Part shown: in pieces, positions 24,346 to 38,684 of the stretch
Numbering within the stretch: the first letter of the stretch is position 1
Layout of the letters: each line of letters opens with the position of its first letter
From: Ricordea florida
Taxonomy: Eukaryota; Cnidaria; Anthozoa; Corallimorpharia; Ricordeidae
DNA length: 64,000 nucleotides
Reading direction: 5' to 3'
NCBI GenBank assembly: GCA_949710005.1
Contig: OX453283.1
Span: forward strand, 26,683,052 to 26,747,051
The notes under the pieces: model-generated
What the model was told of the DNA's origin: nothing
The model's input: the letters and a program-made list of their open reading frames with translations, nothing else
The model's database searches: none
Made by a program: the position numbers and the translations under genes

Positions 24346-27300
24346 ATGGAGACCACTTGGGAGTGAAAGGGTTAAAAACTATCTCTCTTAAAAAGTATCT
24401 CCCTTAACCCTTTCACTCCCAAGAGTGACTTTATAGATTTTACTCTGTCTAACCTCACACGATTTTACTCGTCAAATGGACACCCCTTGGGAGTGAAAGG
24501 ATTAAAATCGTTGCAAGGGATGGAAGGAGATGGGAGAGATGTTATGAACTCACTGAGGAAGACTGTGCGCTGATCATCGTCGAATTAAAGCTCTTTTTAA
24601 TTTACTGCCAAGAGTAATTAAACGAGTAATCAGTTGAAAGAATGAAGTTACAAACAAGGCAATTCACGTAAAACTGCACCCTAATAACATCAACAGGGAT
24701 AACGGAATTGAAATTCCAGAAGCGTGGATGCCGACCATCAAGAAACACAACAACAAACACGCGGCGAGCCATCGAACCCCTGAGAAAAACACAGCAAGCA
24801 GGAAGGATAGCAGGATCGAAACGCACCAATCAGAGCAGACCAAACAGCTACATAATGGCGAGCCGGAATCAGTCGACTCCATCGCCTGAAGAAGACTAGC
24901 AGTAAGCAGTCGAAACGTCGCGATCAACATCCAGTGACCACATCGTGTGACAAGAAGAATTTATACTATTATCAAGTTACAAACAACCTGATTTCTGAAA
25001 GATGTATTTTTACAACCCTGTCATAGGCAAACTCAGAAAACGCAAATTCGAGTTCTCTCAACAGGAGTCGAACCTACCACCCTCCAATTACTAGTTCAAC
25101 CGCTCTACCACTGTGTTATAGGAGCCTGACTTCTGCCGCGAAGTCAAACAAGAGAATACAATCGGCTCAATTAAACTGGCACCTATCAGCTACTAAACAT
25201 AGCAAACAAATTCTTCCAAGAATTTTCCTGGTCATGGCTTACACAAAGGTTCCATGTTTAAGCTCTGTTGTAAACAGTGTATATAAGTTTACTATACAAA
25301 CCTTGCCATATAAAATTGCCGCTTCAGCGTCCAAATCTGAATCATCCTTTATCTTGGACAACAGAATCGTTACTCTGTACAATGACGACCACTCTAACAT
25401 GTAGCGCAGCTTGGCCCTGAAGCAAAAATAATAGGCTGCTGAGCAGTACTGTACTGTGGTAATGTTTGTTTTGCTATACAGTGTGGTTCTAACTTTTCCA
25501 TCTGTGGATCAAACCATGCAGTGTGACCATTCTTTGTAAAGCTACTGAACAGTACTGTACTGTGGTACTGTTTGTTTTACTATACAGTGTGGTTCTAACT
25601 TTTCCATCTGTGGATCAAACCATGCAGTGTGACCATTCTTTGTAAAGCTACTGAACAGTACTGTACTGTGGTACTGTTTGTTTTACTATACAGTGTGGTT
25701 CTAACTTTTCCATCTGTGGATCAAACCATGCAGTGTGACCATTGTAAAGCTACTGAACAGTACAGTACTGTGGTACTGTTTGTTTTACTATACAGTGTGG
25801 TTCTAACTTTTTCATCTGTGGATCAAACCATGCAGTGTGAGTGTTCTTTGTAAAGCTACTGAACAATACTGTACTGTGGTACTGTTTGTTTTACTATACA
25901 GTGTGGTTCTCAGTAAACCCTGCCCTGTGATCATTCCGTCGTACCTTTGTTTATTAAGATTTTCAACAGAACACAGCGGGTCGCGCTTCATCCTTAGAAC
26001 TTCTTCCAGATAAATCTGAGCTAAATGCGTGTGATATTTCTCTTTCTAAAAGAAAACAATAAAGGAAACAATGAACCTTTGTCTGTATGACTGTATATCG
26101 TATTGCTCGTTCCGCAAGCGGACAAGATCAGGTGAATCCTGAGTTCTGATTGGCTACCTGAGCGGACAAGATGGGTCTATATTGACCGCTCGGGATTTCC
26201 TGCGTTGTCCCGCGAAACAAAATAAAGCGAAATGACCATATAATAAGTCCTCTATTGACCGAGCTTACTGAGTTCAGTTTTGCAAATATGCAGCCATGTT
26301 GACCTCGCGCTTGGTCAATAACGCACATATACAACATAACGACGTCTTCAAAAAAAGTTGTGTGCTAACGAGATTAAAGGCTGGTTTTCACTAGCGACGA
26401 AGACGGAGTCGTAACAGCGCTTATGACCCAGTGAAAATTGAAAATCGGAGTCGTAAGCGGAGTCATAAGCTCGACGGAATCGAAGTCGGAAGAAACAGAA
26501 CGGTTCCATTTTCTTCCGATTCCGCTAATGACTCCGACCCTTACGATCAAGTGAAAACTGTATTGTCGGAGTCACAAGCAGAAGCGAAAGGACAAATCAA
26601 TCATGAGGCCTGGATTCTAGCATTGTGATTGGTTTATTCTTCTGCTTCCGAGAACGACAATCTAGTTTTCACTTGATCGTAAGCGACGGAGACGTAAGCA
26701 GAATCGATACTTTTCTTCCGATTCCGTCGATGTGATTTTTACTAGATCGTATCGCTCTACGCTTCTGACTACGACTCCGACTCCAACTCGGTCGCTAGTG
26801 AAAACTAGCCTTAAGCGGCGACATCAGTACAGATTCGCAGTTTCATTTATTAAAAAAAACACATTACTTCTAATTTCCTGTCGAAAACCAAGTATTCTAA
26901 GTACAGTTGCTGTGCCTCTGGAAACCTTTGCAGATACTCTATGATTCGATCAGGTTGAAGTCTTTCGTCTGTTGAACCCTGGAGAAATTTGCTGGTAAAA
27001 ACCTGGTAAGTGCAGAAAAGAGATGGGAGAACGTCTCAGAGAACAATGAAATAAGGGACAGAAAATTGCTGGCGAACCCTGTAGATTAAACAGCACCATC
27101 CACACATGAAAAAGGTAGAACCACCCTTTATATAAAGTAAAACAAACAGTACCACAGTACAGTACTGTTCAGTAGCTTTACAAAGAATGGTCACACTGCA
27201 TGGTTTGATCCACATATAAGAAAGTTAGAACCACACTGTATAGTAAAACAAACAGTACCACAGTACAGTACTGTTCAGTAGCTTTACAAAGAATAGTCAC

Positions 27301-30300
27301 ACTGCATGGTTTGATCCACATATAAGAACGTTAGAACCACACTGTATAGTAAACCAAACAGTACCACAGTACAGTACTGTTCAGTAGCTTTACAAATAGT
27401 CACACTGCATGGTTTGATCCACATATAAGAAAGTTAGAACCACACTGTATAGTAAAACAAACAGTACCACAGCAAAGTACTGTTCGTTAGCTTTACAAAG
27501 AAGGCTCACACTTCATAGTTTCGTCCACAAATATATCTTCTATAATGAACTTTATACTGAACTTAATTTGAGTGTCCACTGTATCTAGTACTGACGTACT
27601 AATTGGGGACACCGTAAAGCACAAATCAAATCAAATCAAATGTTGGTTTTTGTGGAGAGGGGAAAACCGGAGTACCCGAAGAAAAACCTCTTGGACTAGA
27701 CTAGAGAACCAACAAACTCAGCCCACATATGACGCCGCGACCAGGAATCGTACCTGGGTCACATTGGTGGAAGGCGAGCGCTCTTACCACTGTGCCAACC
27801 CTGCTCCCCAACACTGCGCCAAACCTGCTCCCCAACACTGCGCCAACCCTGCTCCTCAACACTGCGCCAACCCTGCTCCCCAACACTGCGCCAACCCTGC
27901 TCCCCAACACTGCGCCAAACCTGCTCCCCAACACTGCACCAACCCTGCTCCTCAACACTGCGCCAACCCTGCTCCCCAACACTGCGCCAACCCTGCTCCC
28001 AAACACTGCGCCAACCCTGCTCCCCAACACTGCGCCAACCCTGCTTCCCTACACTGTGCCAACCCTGCTCCCCAACACTGCGCCAACCCTGCTCCCCAAC
28101 ACTGCGCCAACCCTGCTCCCCTACAATGCCAAACATATTAGAAGTACTAACCTTTACTGCAATGGTCTGGTTCTTTTCCATTAGCCATGGGACGTGATTC
28201 CAAAGTAGCTCATAATCTTGTATACTGAGGAAAAACAAATAAAAATCAAAGAATGAGGACAAAACGAAATGACTCCATACTTCTTCAGAAGCATAAAGAA
28301 AATGGAAAAGATTGTCTTCCGTTATTCAGGCCTTGCTAGATAAACAGGTCAAACTCGGACTTAAAGAGCCCTGCTTATAAATTGGGACCCCCGGTTATTG
28401 GAGATAGCGTGCGAGCACCAAAAGCGCGGGAATTTTGCGCGCCAACAGTTGCAGCGTCGCGGAACTAAGCGCGTACAAGTCTGGTCAATGCTCCCTTACC
28501 CTCCCCTCCCCTCAAAAAGGATAATTCCCACACGGACGTTCTGTTGAATGTCCTGCCCTTACTACTGAAATAACGCGTCTACTCGTCTACTCTTTTCCAA
28601 GCAACGTATCTATAGAAAAAATTACAATATCAAAGGTTTTTACGAACCTGGAGAGAAAATTAATGAGATATTCCAGTCCAGGGAAAGCTGAATCTTTTAC
28701 TTCTCCAAGGGAAATTCTAAACATAGAAAAATTTCGCACTTGGGTTACTGATGCAGGGCTGCAAATAATTTTTTTTTCTTTGAAAGGTCCAATGTCCAAC
28801 TAAGTGACCATTTTGGTCGGACAAAACAAAAATGTAAACGGACACCACAAAAAAAAATAGGAGGAGGTTGAATTTTATTCATCTTTACTATTAAACATTG
28901 CACGATAAAAAATGTCCGGACATCATGGCCGACCACAGTTGGGATTTCGTCGGACACGAGGTAATTTTGGTCGGCCAGTGATTGATGACCGATTGTTATT
29001 TGCAGCCCTGCCCTGCTGATCTGATAATTGTTTGAACTCAAGAGAAAATGAGGAAAGAGAACATAACCCAGTCTGATATGATTTTAACGCGGAATCAATT
29101 TATATCTCGTTCCATGGCTGCGCGATTTTCACGTGGCGGATTGAAATTACAACCACATGATAAGGACATCAGCCACTGGTCAGTTTAAGTAGTTTCTGGA
29201 TCTAAAAATAGATTCTGTCCCCTTATCATAGTAAGAGAACCCAATACGGAAGATGCGTTCTTTTACCTCATTTTCTCTTGATTCTGTTCCCTTATCATAG
29301 TAAGAGAACCCAATACGGAAGATGCATTCTCTTACCTCATTTTCTCTTGATTCTGTCCCTTATCATAGTAAGAGAACCCAGTATGGAAGATGCGTTCTCT
29401 TACCTTATTTTCTCTTGATTCTGTCCCCTTATCATAGTAAGAGAACCGAATACTGAACCTTAGGGTCGACTGTAAAATGGCTTATTGCAAGAAGCCTTTC
29501 ACACTCTATCTGATTAAAGTTTAATCATTCCATTTAATAATTAACAATTATTCGCCGAAGGCGAAGTGATTATCGGTGAATATTCACCGATAATCACTGA
29601 GCCTGAGGCGAATAATTGTTTTAGTATAAATACACAGGTGATTATTTCAAAAAAAGAAAAGAAAATGCATTGTACAACACGGAGAAAATTAATTCATCAA
29701 AAGCGCGCGAACGACTGGCAGCCATTTTGTTCGTCGAGGTGATTATCGGCTGATAATCCGAGATAGCGAACCAATCAGAGCGCGCGATTTTGTATAATCA
29801 CCTGAGTATTTATACTAACAGTATTTACATGTAAGGCAAAGGTAAGTTACAGGCGCACACAAGCGTTAAAGCCCACATGGCCAGAGATCATCCAGGTTTC
29901 AGTAGCACGAAGCACCTGGGAGTATTGTTACTCCCCCCTGGATGGGATGCTAGTCAATCACACAGTCACCCGTGCACCACATGGGAGGTGTCACAGGAGG
30001 CCCAGCTTACCTTGGGTTCAGTAGCATGAAGCACCTGGGAGTATTATTACTCCCCCCTGGATGGGATGCTAGTCCAACGCATGGTTATCCCAAGCATTAC
30101 ATCACCGGTACCCATTTATACACCTGGGTGGAGAGAAATATTGCGGACTACGGACTGCGGACTACGGTCTAAGGAAACAACACAGTGCCATCACAAGAAA
30201 TTGAATCCCGGACCTCCTATCTGGGCAGTCCACCGCGTTACCCACCACGCTACTGTATATACATGTGCACGTACCTTTTCCATACTTCTACAGCCCGAAC

Positions 30301-33102
30301 AGGTTGTTTTTGATAGCAGTAAAATAATCCTAAGGCGTGGAATCTCTAAGAAAGGAAAGCAAAACACACACAGAATTATCTACGACGCTACGCACAGTTG
30401 GGACAAAATTTGTGAACAGTACCACAGTAGACCTTTCCGCAAACCTACCTCGTATTTCCTAAACCATTTCTCTGTATCTTCTATATTGCAGTAGTTTTCG
30501 TTGGATACCAATTTAAGCAGCTTAGGAGAATTTATCTCTGTATACAACTTTACAAGAGCTGTGTCAATCTCCTATAAGACACAAATAAAAATAATTTGAC
30601 AATAGCTTGTTTCCGAGTTGCCGCAAACCTCAGTTTCAAAGCGAGTCTTGCTGCACAACCATTCAAATGGAAACTAGTTGCGTGTTCTTTATGCAAATCA
30701 AACTCATTTCCCTTGCAGTAGCTGAGCACCAAGACTCAATTCGAAACCGAGACAAACAGCAACTCAGAAATGGCCCATTTGCTTGATTGACATATTTTAG
30801 CTTTTATTACATAAACTGAGAATCATGATTTCCTAGCAATTCTTATTTCGCCGCACGCGTTTTCCCGCGCTTTGAAACAACCATCAAAGTTGCTGGATCC
30901 TGATTGGTTCATTTCTAGAGTGGAGAGCTGTGATTGGTTATCGCAGTTCTTTAACCTATCGGTAGTCAACAGCGCTCTTCCTTGGAAAGAGTTTCTTTCA
31001 ACAAACCTCTTTACAGTTCAAGTCTCCCGACCAACGTCTGGTGTCTTCCTGAAATATCACAAGAAAAAAACCGTTATTTCACGCGGGAGTGTTGTCAAAA
31101 GAAGAAACGTTCCTCGATATCTTCTTTTCCTATAAAAAAATCAATTTTGATTCAGGACGAACGTTTTACAGACTGTTAGTAAGGAAACATCAGAAAACAA
31201 GTTCGCAATCGAAAATGTAAATTAAATCTTTTTTTTCTAATTTTATGAGGATTATCACTATTATTATCGTTATCGTTATTGACAAGACTGAACATTGAAA
31301 TAAAATTATCACTTTTAGCACTTTATTGGGAGCCTTCGAATGCAACTCGATCGTAGAAAACTGTTGAGAGGAATTGAGCCGGTTGAAATGAGTCGATGTA
31401 AGTTGATGTGAGTTGGTTCGACTTGAAAAATAAATCAAGTATATGGATGAGAATAAGAAAACGATAGCAGAAAGACATATGTAAAAAAGTACTTACAAAT
31501 GCTTCCCTTGCCAAGCTAGCAATGAAAGTGCTGACTAATAAAAACTAAATTTGAAATGAACTTTGGTGCTAATGAAAGTGCGTGAAAAAAAAAGATGAAT
31601 TAAAGCGTGACAGTGGCTGGAATGCACAGATCGCACGTTTGAATCCTACAATCGTTATCGCAGGGTTTATATTAGAAGCTGGGTCCCGGGTACCGGCACC
31701 CGTCTAGTTCGAACAGAATTGTTGTTACTGTTATTGTCATTGTTGTTGTTGTTATTGTTGTTGTTACTGTTCTTGTTGTTATTGGTATTGCCATTGTTGT
31801 TGTTGTTATGGTTGTTGTTGTTGTTATTGTTGTTTTTTATTATTATGGTTATGGTTATTGTTGTTCTTACTGTTATTATTGTTATTGGTATTGTCATTGT
31901 TGTTGTTATGGTTGTTGTTGTTGTTATTGTTATTATTGTTATGGTTATTGTTGTTGTTACTGTTATTGTTGTTATTGGTATTGTCATTGTTATTATTGTT
32001 ATGGTTGTTGTTGTTACTGTTATTGTTGTTATTGGTATGGTCATTGTTGTTGTTGTTACTGTTATTGTTGTTATTGGTATTGTCATTGTTGTTGTTGTTA
32101 TGGTTGTTGTTGTTATTGTTGTTATTGTTGCTGTTATTGATATTATTGTTATTGGTATTGTCATTGTTGTTGTTGTTGTTATTGTTGTTATTATTATGAT
32201 TAGTATTTTGACACTTGAAATAAGGAAAAGCAACAGAATCCAAATGGCAACATGCACTAACAAACTGTTACTGAAGAAAACAAGAAGGAATAATTACCAA
32301 GTACTGAAGTAAAAACAGCTTGACTTCCGCTAAAAATTGCTGGCTCCCTTTGACTTTATATTACAAACATATTACATCAGGGGAAAAGAAGAAATCAATC
32401 AAATCAGTTATATGCCGAGAAGCACAACTTTTTAATATTTAAACCAATCAGGGAAACAAATTACTAGTTGACTTACCGAGGCTGCTTAGTTCAGCCAATT
32501 CTCTTGAAGGAAGGTAAGTCCAGTTGGACGATAAAAGTTGAGGAAATAAAATTATCAACTGCGAAAAGAAGTAGGAAAGAAAAACCTAAAAAAAGAATAT
32601 TTTTAAATCTAAGCCACATAAACAAGGACAAAATCTCAACGGAAGCAGACACTGAGTACGAAACACTCTCAACCAATCAGGTTCTCACAGGGAAATATAA
32701 CCAATCAGAGGGAAGTAGTACATGTGCGGGTCACATGTAAATCACAGTCCCCATGACGACACTGTCTCCTTGACGCTGATTGGTCAGTTTTGAGGCCCGA
32801 TGTTCGGAACTACTTCAGGAAAATGACCGCAAAGAATAAAATTTCAACTTACCCTTATTACATTTTGACGTTGTCATTTCAAGCCACATCCCACAACCCT
32901 ACCAATTTTCATCACTTTGACATTCATAATGTGGGAACCCAGAGCTCATCTGCTAACTGTGTCATGCTGATGAGGCCTAACAAGGCCGAAACAGCTGTCC
33001 ATGGCTGCTGGCTTTTGAGCCCAATTTTTTCATCTTTTTTTTGGTAGCAACAGGGTTTAAGGGAGATAGTTTTTAACCCTTTCACTCCCAAGGGGTCTCC
33101 AT

Positions 33103-33143
<41 letters not shown>

Positions 33144-33216
33144 GTAAAGTCACTCTTGGGAGTGAGAGGGTTAAGGGAGATAGTTTTTAACCCTTTCACT
33201 CCCAAGGGGTCTCCAT

Positions 33217-33257
<41 letters not shown>

Positions 33258-33330
33258 GTAAAGTCACTCTTGGGAGTGAGAGGGTTAAGGGAGATAGTTT
33301 TTAACCCTTTCACTCCCAAGGGGTCTCCAT

Positions 33331-33371
<41 letters not shown>

Positions 33372-35261
33372 GTAAAGTCACTCTTGGGAGTGAGAGGGTT
33401 AATCCCTTCTACCACTGTCGCCTCAGTGCGCATATTGTGGCTTCAACTTACCCTTATTACATTTTGACCGCAAAAAATAGTTGTTCCTTTGGAACACATG
33501 AGAAGTTTTATTTCTAAGTTCAGATTCGAGTCGACTTATGTCATTGTCTTCATTCTCCTCAAGACAGCAGACTAAAGAAAAAAAATGAAACTCAATACAA
33601 AAGTAACCAAGCACGCAGCATACTTTCTCCCCAAATAGTGTAAAGGTGCGCGCTTGACACGCGACAGGGAATCGAGCGTGTCACGCGAAGGATGCGTGCG
33701 CTTCATGCTTCCTTCACGTTACACGCGTGTGAAGTCCAAAAAAAAGATAAATAGAGCCGTACCTCTCTAGGGTCCAGCTTTCCCTCCCTCATCAGGACAC
33801 CAGCTTCTGTGAAGTAGCCTTCCGCCAGGTAAATCAACCCTGCCTGTTGCTGTGTTCGACTAAGAAGCTAACAATAGAATAGACATAATAATTTTGTTCG
33901 TATGGCCAGCTCTGGGAAGGTGGGCAAAGAAGGCGGTGGTGCCTCATACTACAGAAACCAAGATATCTTCTGCCGCATGGGTCTCCTGTGGCATGTCTGC
34001 ATCTTTACAAAGTTATTTCGTCTGGTTTGATCGTCCGGGTGACGGTAGTTCTGAAAAGAACTGTTGTTGGTGACGGACGATCAAACTAGACGAACTACTG
34101 ATACTCCTGGGTTCAAACCTTTTACTACTTTACAAAGTTATAATAGAAGTTCGCCGGTATTGTTTCTTGGACGTGAAATATCGCGTCCTTGCACCGCGAC
34201 ATTTGGTCGCATCCGGGGAAGAAAAGCTTGGGAAATTCAGTCGCCTAAGGGAGTTTTGCGGCCGGACGCGTACGCTTGAACGAAGACGCGATTTTAGCTC
34301 GTCCAAATAGGTAACTTTTCTTTGGTGGGAAATTGTGATAATCAAACGAATTGACAAAGAAGGTTATACCACCGTAAGGTAAAAGGGACGTGCTGAATCG
34401 CTCCGACGAAGGGCTAACGCTCGAAACGTCAGCACCTCCCTTTCATAACTTTCATAACTTACTTTATCAGTTCGTTTGATTATCACAATTTCTTGTGCTT
34501 CAATTCCCCACCAACGCAGCACCAGTTTCTTTAGAAACTATACCCACAATATTCTTTTGTGGGGTTGTACCCTTTAGGTAGGTCACTATTAGCAAATTAT
34601 AAAGTACATTAACATTACCATTTCATCTCGATCCGGTCCATTCATGGTTTCCATGGCAACGTGTGCCAGTTGTAAGGCCTCATTGACTCTCTTCTCATTC
34701 AACAGCATTTGAATCTGAAAACAGAACCTGAATTTGTAAGTATAAACACAAAAATATATTAGAATCTCGTAGGTGCATCCACGGTTACCTGTTTTCTAAA
34801 CGGAAGCTGAACCAGACAGTAAACTTCTCTTGGAGAACATACAAAAACCCTGCCTTCATAGTTAAGCAAGAGCCTTCCACCCTGAAAATAAAAAAAAAAA
34901 GAACATTACTGAAATCATCAGAAAGAATTACTTCTTAAACTGTGTTATATTCCCCTAGCTAAAAGGCGCGGATGTCCTCTCTGGCCCTCTCTAATCTCAC
35001 ACATAGAGTGTGATATTTATCTATTATAATACTTATATTAAATTGAATGGTGTACCAAGTGGTAACAAATTGATAAAAAAAATCACATATGAGTTGATAT
35101 AAATGACATCTGCACTTGTGTGATATAACTGTTGGGGTAGCATTTTTAGCCATTTGCTACCATTTAACACTATGTTATAACACTGAATTTTATATATGGG
35201 TTATTGACCAAGCGTGAGGTCAAGATGGCTGGATATTGGCTAAGTTCTTTTTTTTGCGTTC

Positions 35262-35293
<32 letters not shown>

Positions 35294-35577
35294 CCGAACA
35301 AGCTTGGTCAATAAAGGATTTATTATATGGGATAAAACACCAAAAAATGATCCGTGTACGTGTTTATTTTCAAGGACTGAAAAGGAAGCCCGTTACATGC
35401 AAAAATCAAGTTTTCTCGTTTTCCAGCTCCATCGATACACAAACCACAGGAAATCTTTAACTGTCACGGAAAAGATTTTTCAGGGAAAAACTAAGAAAGA
35501 AAATTTTGGTAAACCGGCTTTCGCCTCGGATGAATTTTCCTTGCGGGACAAAGCCCTTATCCCGAGCGGGCAAGATA

Positions 35578-35608
<31 letters not shown>

Positions 35609-38600
35609 CAGCGCGAGATTCGGTTCATCTTGCCCGCTCACGGAGCTAGTCATATAATAAATAATAATAAAAAAATACATGGTCTCTTGGAGATATTTAA
35701 ATTTATTTTGTCAAGTTGAAAAATTGTCAACACTCAAAGAGAAATTCTCTATCTCCACACGGCCATGGCCAACTGGCACCTGGTTAGCTCAGTTGGTAGA
35801 GCGCTGTCCTGTCAAGCAGGAAATTATGAGTTCAAACCTCGGCTGGAACAACACTCATGGTCTTAAAATAACTGAGGAGAATGTGCTGCCTTGGTTTTGA
35901 CATCTGCAAACAGTTAGACATTCTAGTCTTCTCGGATAAGAACGAAAAACCACAGGTCCCATCTCACAACCACTGTTCATGTGGGACGTTAAAAGATGTC
36001 ACAACACTGTTTGAAAAAAGTAGGGGATGTAGACTCTGGTGGTGTGGTCGACCTTTGTAAAGTTTGATTATAATTAATTAATGTATAGAAGAATCGATGA
36101 AAAGTGCCTTTGAACATATCCATATGAAAAAGTGTGCTATACAAATTCATTATTACTTACACGCACTATTATTAGTATTACTATGGCCATATAATATCTT
36201 CTATGTTTTCCTGTACCAAGAGCTGCTGTTTTATTTAGTATTTAGACTGCAATTTAGAGTTTTGGCACAAAGAAGCTAGATAGATAGTGAGTCAGAGTTT
36301 TCTATAAGTCAATAGTAAATGACACACATAGCCCAGAGTTAACTATTTAACCATTTCAGTCCCAGAAGTGATCAGGATGAAATTTCTCCATACAAGAACA
36401 GTGCAATGTATGGCTAACTATTAATGAGAGTCACAGAAATGTTCAATTCAGACATCATGAATCGACCTGGCATCAAATTCTTCAAACTAACTTAAAACCA
36501 AATATATGGCAATTGCTTAATAAGAGAATTGCTCCACAGATCTTAGGAGTGAAAGGGTCTTCTTAGAAAGCAAGGATGATGATTTTGCTTAACATACAAC
36601 TAATTTGCTCTATAACTGTAAGAAACATATCAAGATTGAAAAATAATATGGTTTTAGTCAGTAGAAACTCGCCACAAATCTATTATAAGTAAATAAATAA
36701 ATAAATCATAAATAAATAAATCATTATCTATGACAGACATTTATAATTTGTATGAAAATTTATTTGGCTGGTGGTAGTTCCAGTAGTCATACTACAAGTG
36801 TGGGCATTTTGTAACTAGTAATCTATCACAGAATAAATATTGAGTATCTAGGCCAATCTGACATCTGGATTCATGATAGAATGCAAATTAGTTTCTACTT
36901 TTCTACTAAAAGAGGAGATTTCTCACCTTGAATACCACGGATTGTTTCTGAGATTTTTGGTCCTGTCCAACAACACTAAACAAGAAAAGAAATTTGCAGT
37001 ATGAAGTGTATATCAACTCTGCACATTGAAATTTTGAGTAATTTGATTGGCTCACTATCCCAAAATATTCAATATTAGCATATACCAACTCGGCAATCTT
37101 GTTATTTTGAGAAATCTGATTGGCTCACTATCTCAGGATATTCAACATTAGTATATACCAACTCAGCAACCTTGGCATTTTGAGTAATCTGACTGGCTCA
37201 CTATCTCAGGATAATCAACATTAGTAAAAATCTACTTGTAGACAGATGCAAATGCCGCAGTCTGATTGGCTGAGCTACTGCAGACTATCAGCCATTAGAC
37301 AGCACTTGGTTGAAGACTGTTTTCAAAATGGTGACATATGGGCGCTTTTAGCGAAGTTTTGCAGGAAGATTGAGTATTTTGGTGTTTTTTTCACAGACAC
37401 ATGATTTCTTTATTATGATTTTTACTAATTTAAATAATTAGATTGTTCACTCTCAATTTCTATGAGGAAATAGTTGATTCGGCCCCATTGCATTTTGAGT
37501 AATCTGACTGGCTCACTATCTAGGGATATTCAACATTAGTATATACCAACTCAGCAACATTGAAATTTTGAGCAATCTGATTGGCTCACTATCTCAGGAT
37601 ATTAAATCAACTCAGCAACCTTGGTATTTTGAGTATTCTGATTGACTCACTATCTCAGGATATTCAAGATTAGTATATACCAACTCAGTAACAATGAAAT
37701 TTTCAGCAACCTGATGGGCTCACTATCAACAACAACAACAAACCTTCATTAATGTCACCGTAAAATTTGTGTGAAATTTACGGTTAGAAACTGTCTTTTC
37801 ACATAAGATGTTTAGAAATGTGAATATGAGCTGTGTACATTACATTTTATAGCTAGACATTAGTCTAGCAGCAGGCCAATGGCCTTTTGCGTTACAACTA
37901 TAGCTAGACCTTATGTAGTCTTATGGCCAGACATGAATGAGGCCGTTTACTATGTCAACCACTCTAAGTAGATGGGAGACAGGTAAGTTAGACATCTTGT
38001 AACACAAACAACAGCATTGCTACCGTACACAGATTAAACAAAGGAACCTTTGAACAAAATTACATGTGTTGCAAAACACTAATGGCCCTGCCATCTTAAC
38101 CATGGGGAGTCATGTTCCATTAACTGCGTTTTGCAGTGGTTCATGCAAAACTTTCTTTATAGTCAGTGATTAATATATATAGCACACAGATGCCAGTTTG
38201 AAGAAGTTAAGACTAAAGAAGACTAAATACAAATTACAATATAAATAAAATAAAGAAAAAAAAACAATATATTTGAATATCCTATCACCTCAAATCAGAA
38301 ATGTGAGTATCTCCTTACTGATGAATATTTTGCAACCAGATGCACATGTTGAATCATTAACTTCTCTACCTGTGAACTGTGATGGAACTGGCTCCAAGAG
38401 CAATGGCATATGGGAAGGAATACCCCAGAGCCAGCAATCTCTCTGACCAGCTGAGTGGGGCTCTTTGAGATGTCCCTTCAGAGGTCACAAACATACCCAT
38501 GACATCTGTAGGGCCATTGAGTAGGAACTCTTCCTAAATAAAAAATAAACAGGACATTAAAAAGAGTACCATTCAGAGTAACTTACTTTTACCAAAACAC

Positions 38601-38648
38601 ATTTCTTTAAAGCCATTATCATAATTGATAAATAATAATAATAATAAC

Positions 38649-38684
<36 letters not shown>

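Noticed and set aside
27572-28262. Frames encoding repeated HCANPAPQ-type or GWRSVGEQ-type peptides
   Set aside because: Product of a 24-bp minisatellite whose length is divisible by 3; the minus-strand one overlaps a real exon in another frame.
31503-31547. Exon-like minus segment with TTATTAG acceptor and GTAAGT donor
   Set aside because: Its phases do not fit between the TGFBRAP1 exons at 32298 and 31048, which join cleanly without it and match the family.
31667-32312. Poly-L/V, poly-T/I and poly-N frames
   Set aside because: GTT/AAC microsatellite in a TGFBRAP1 intron.
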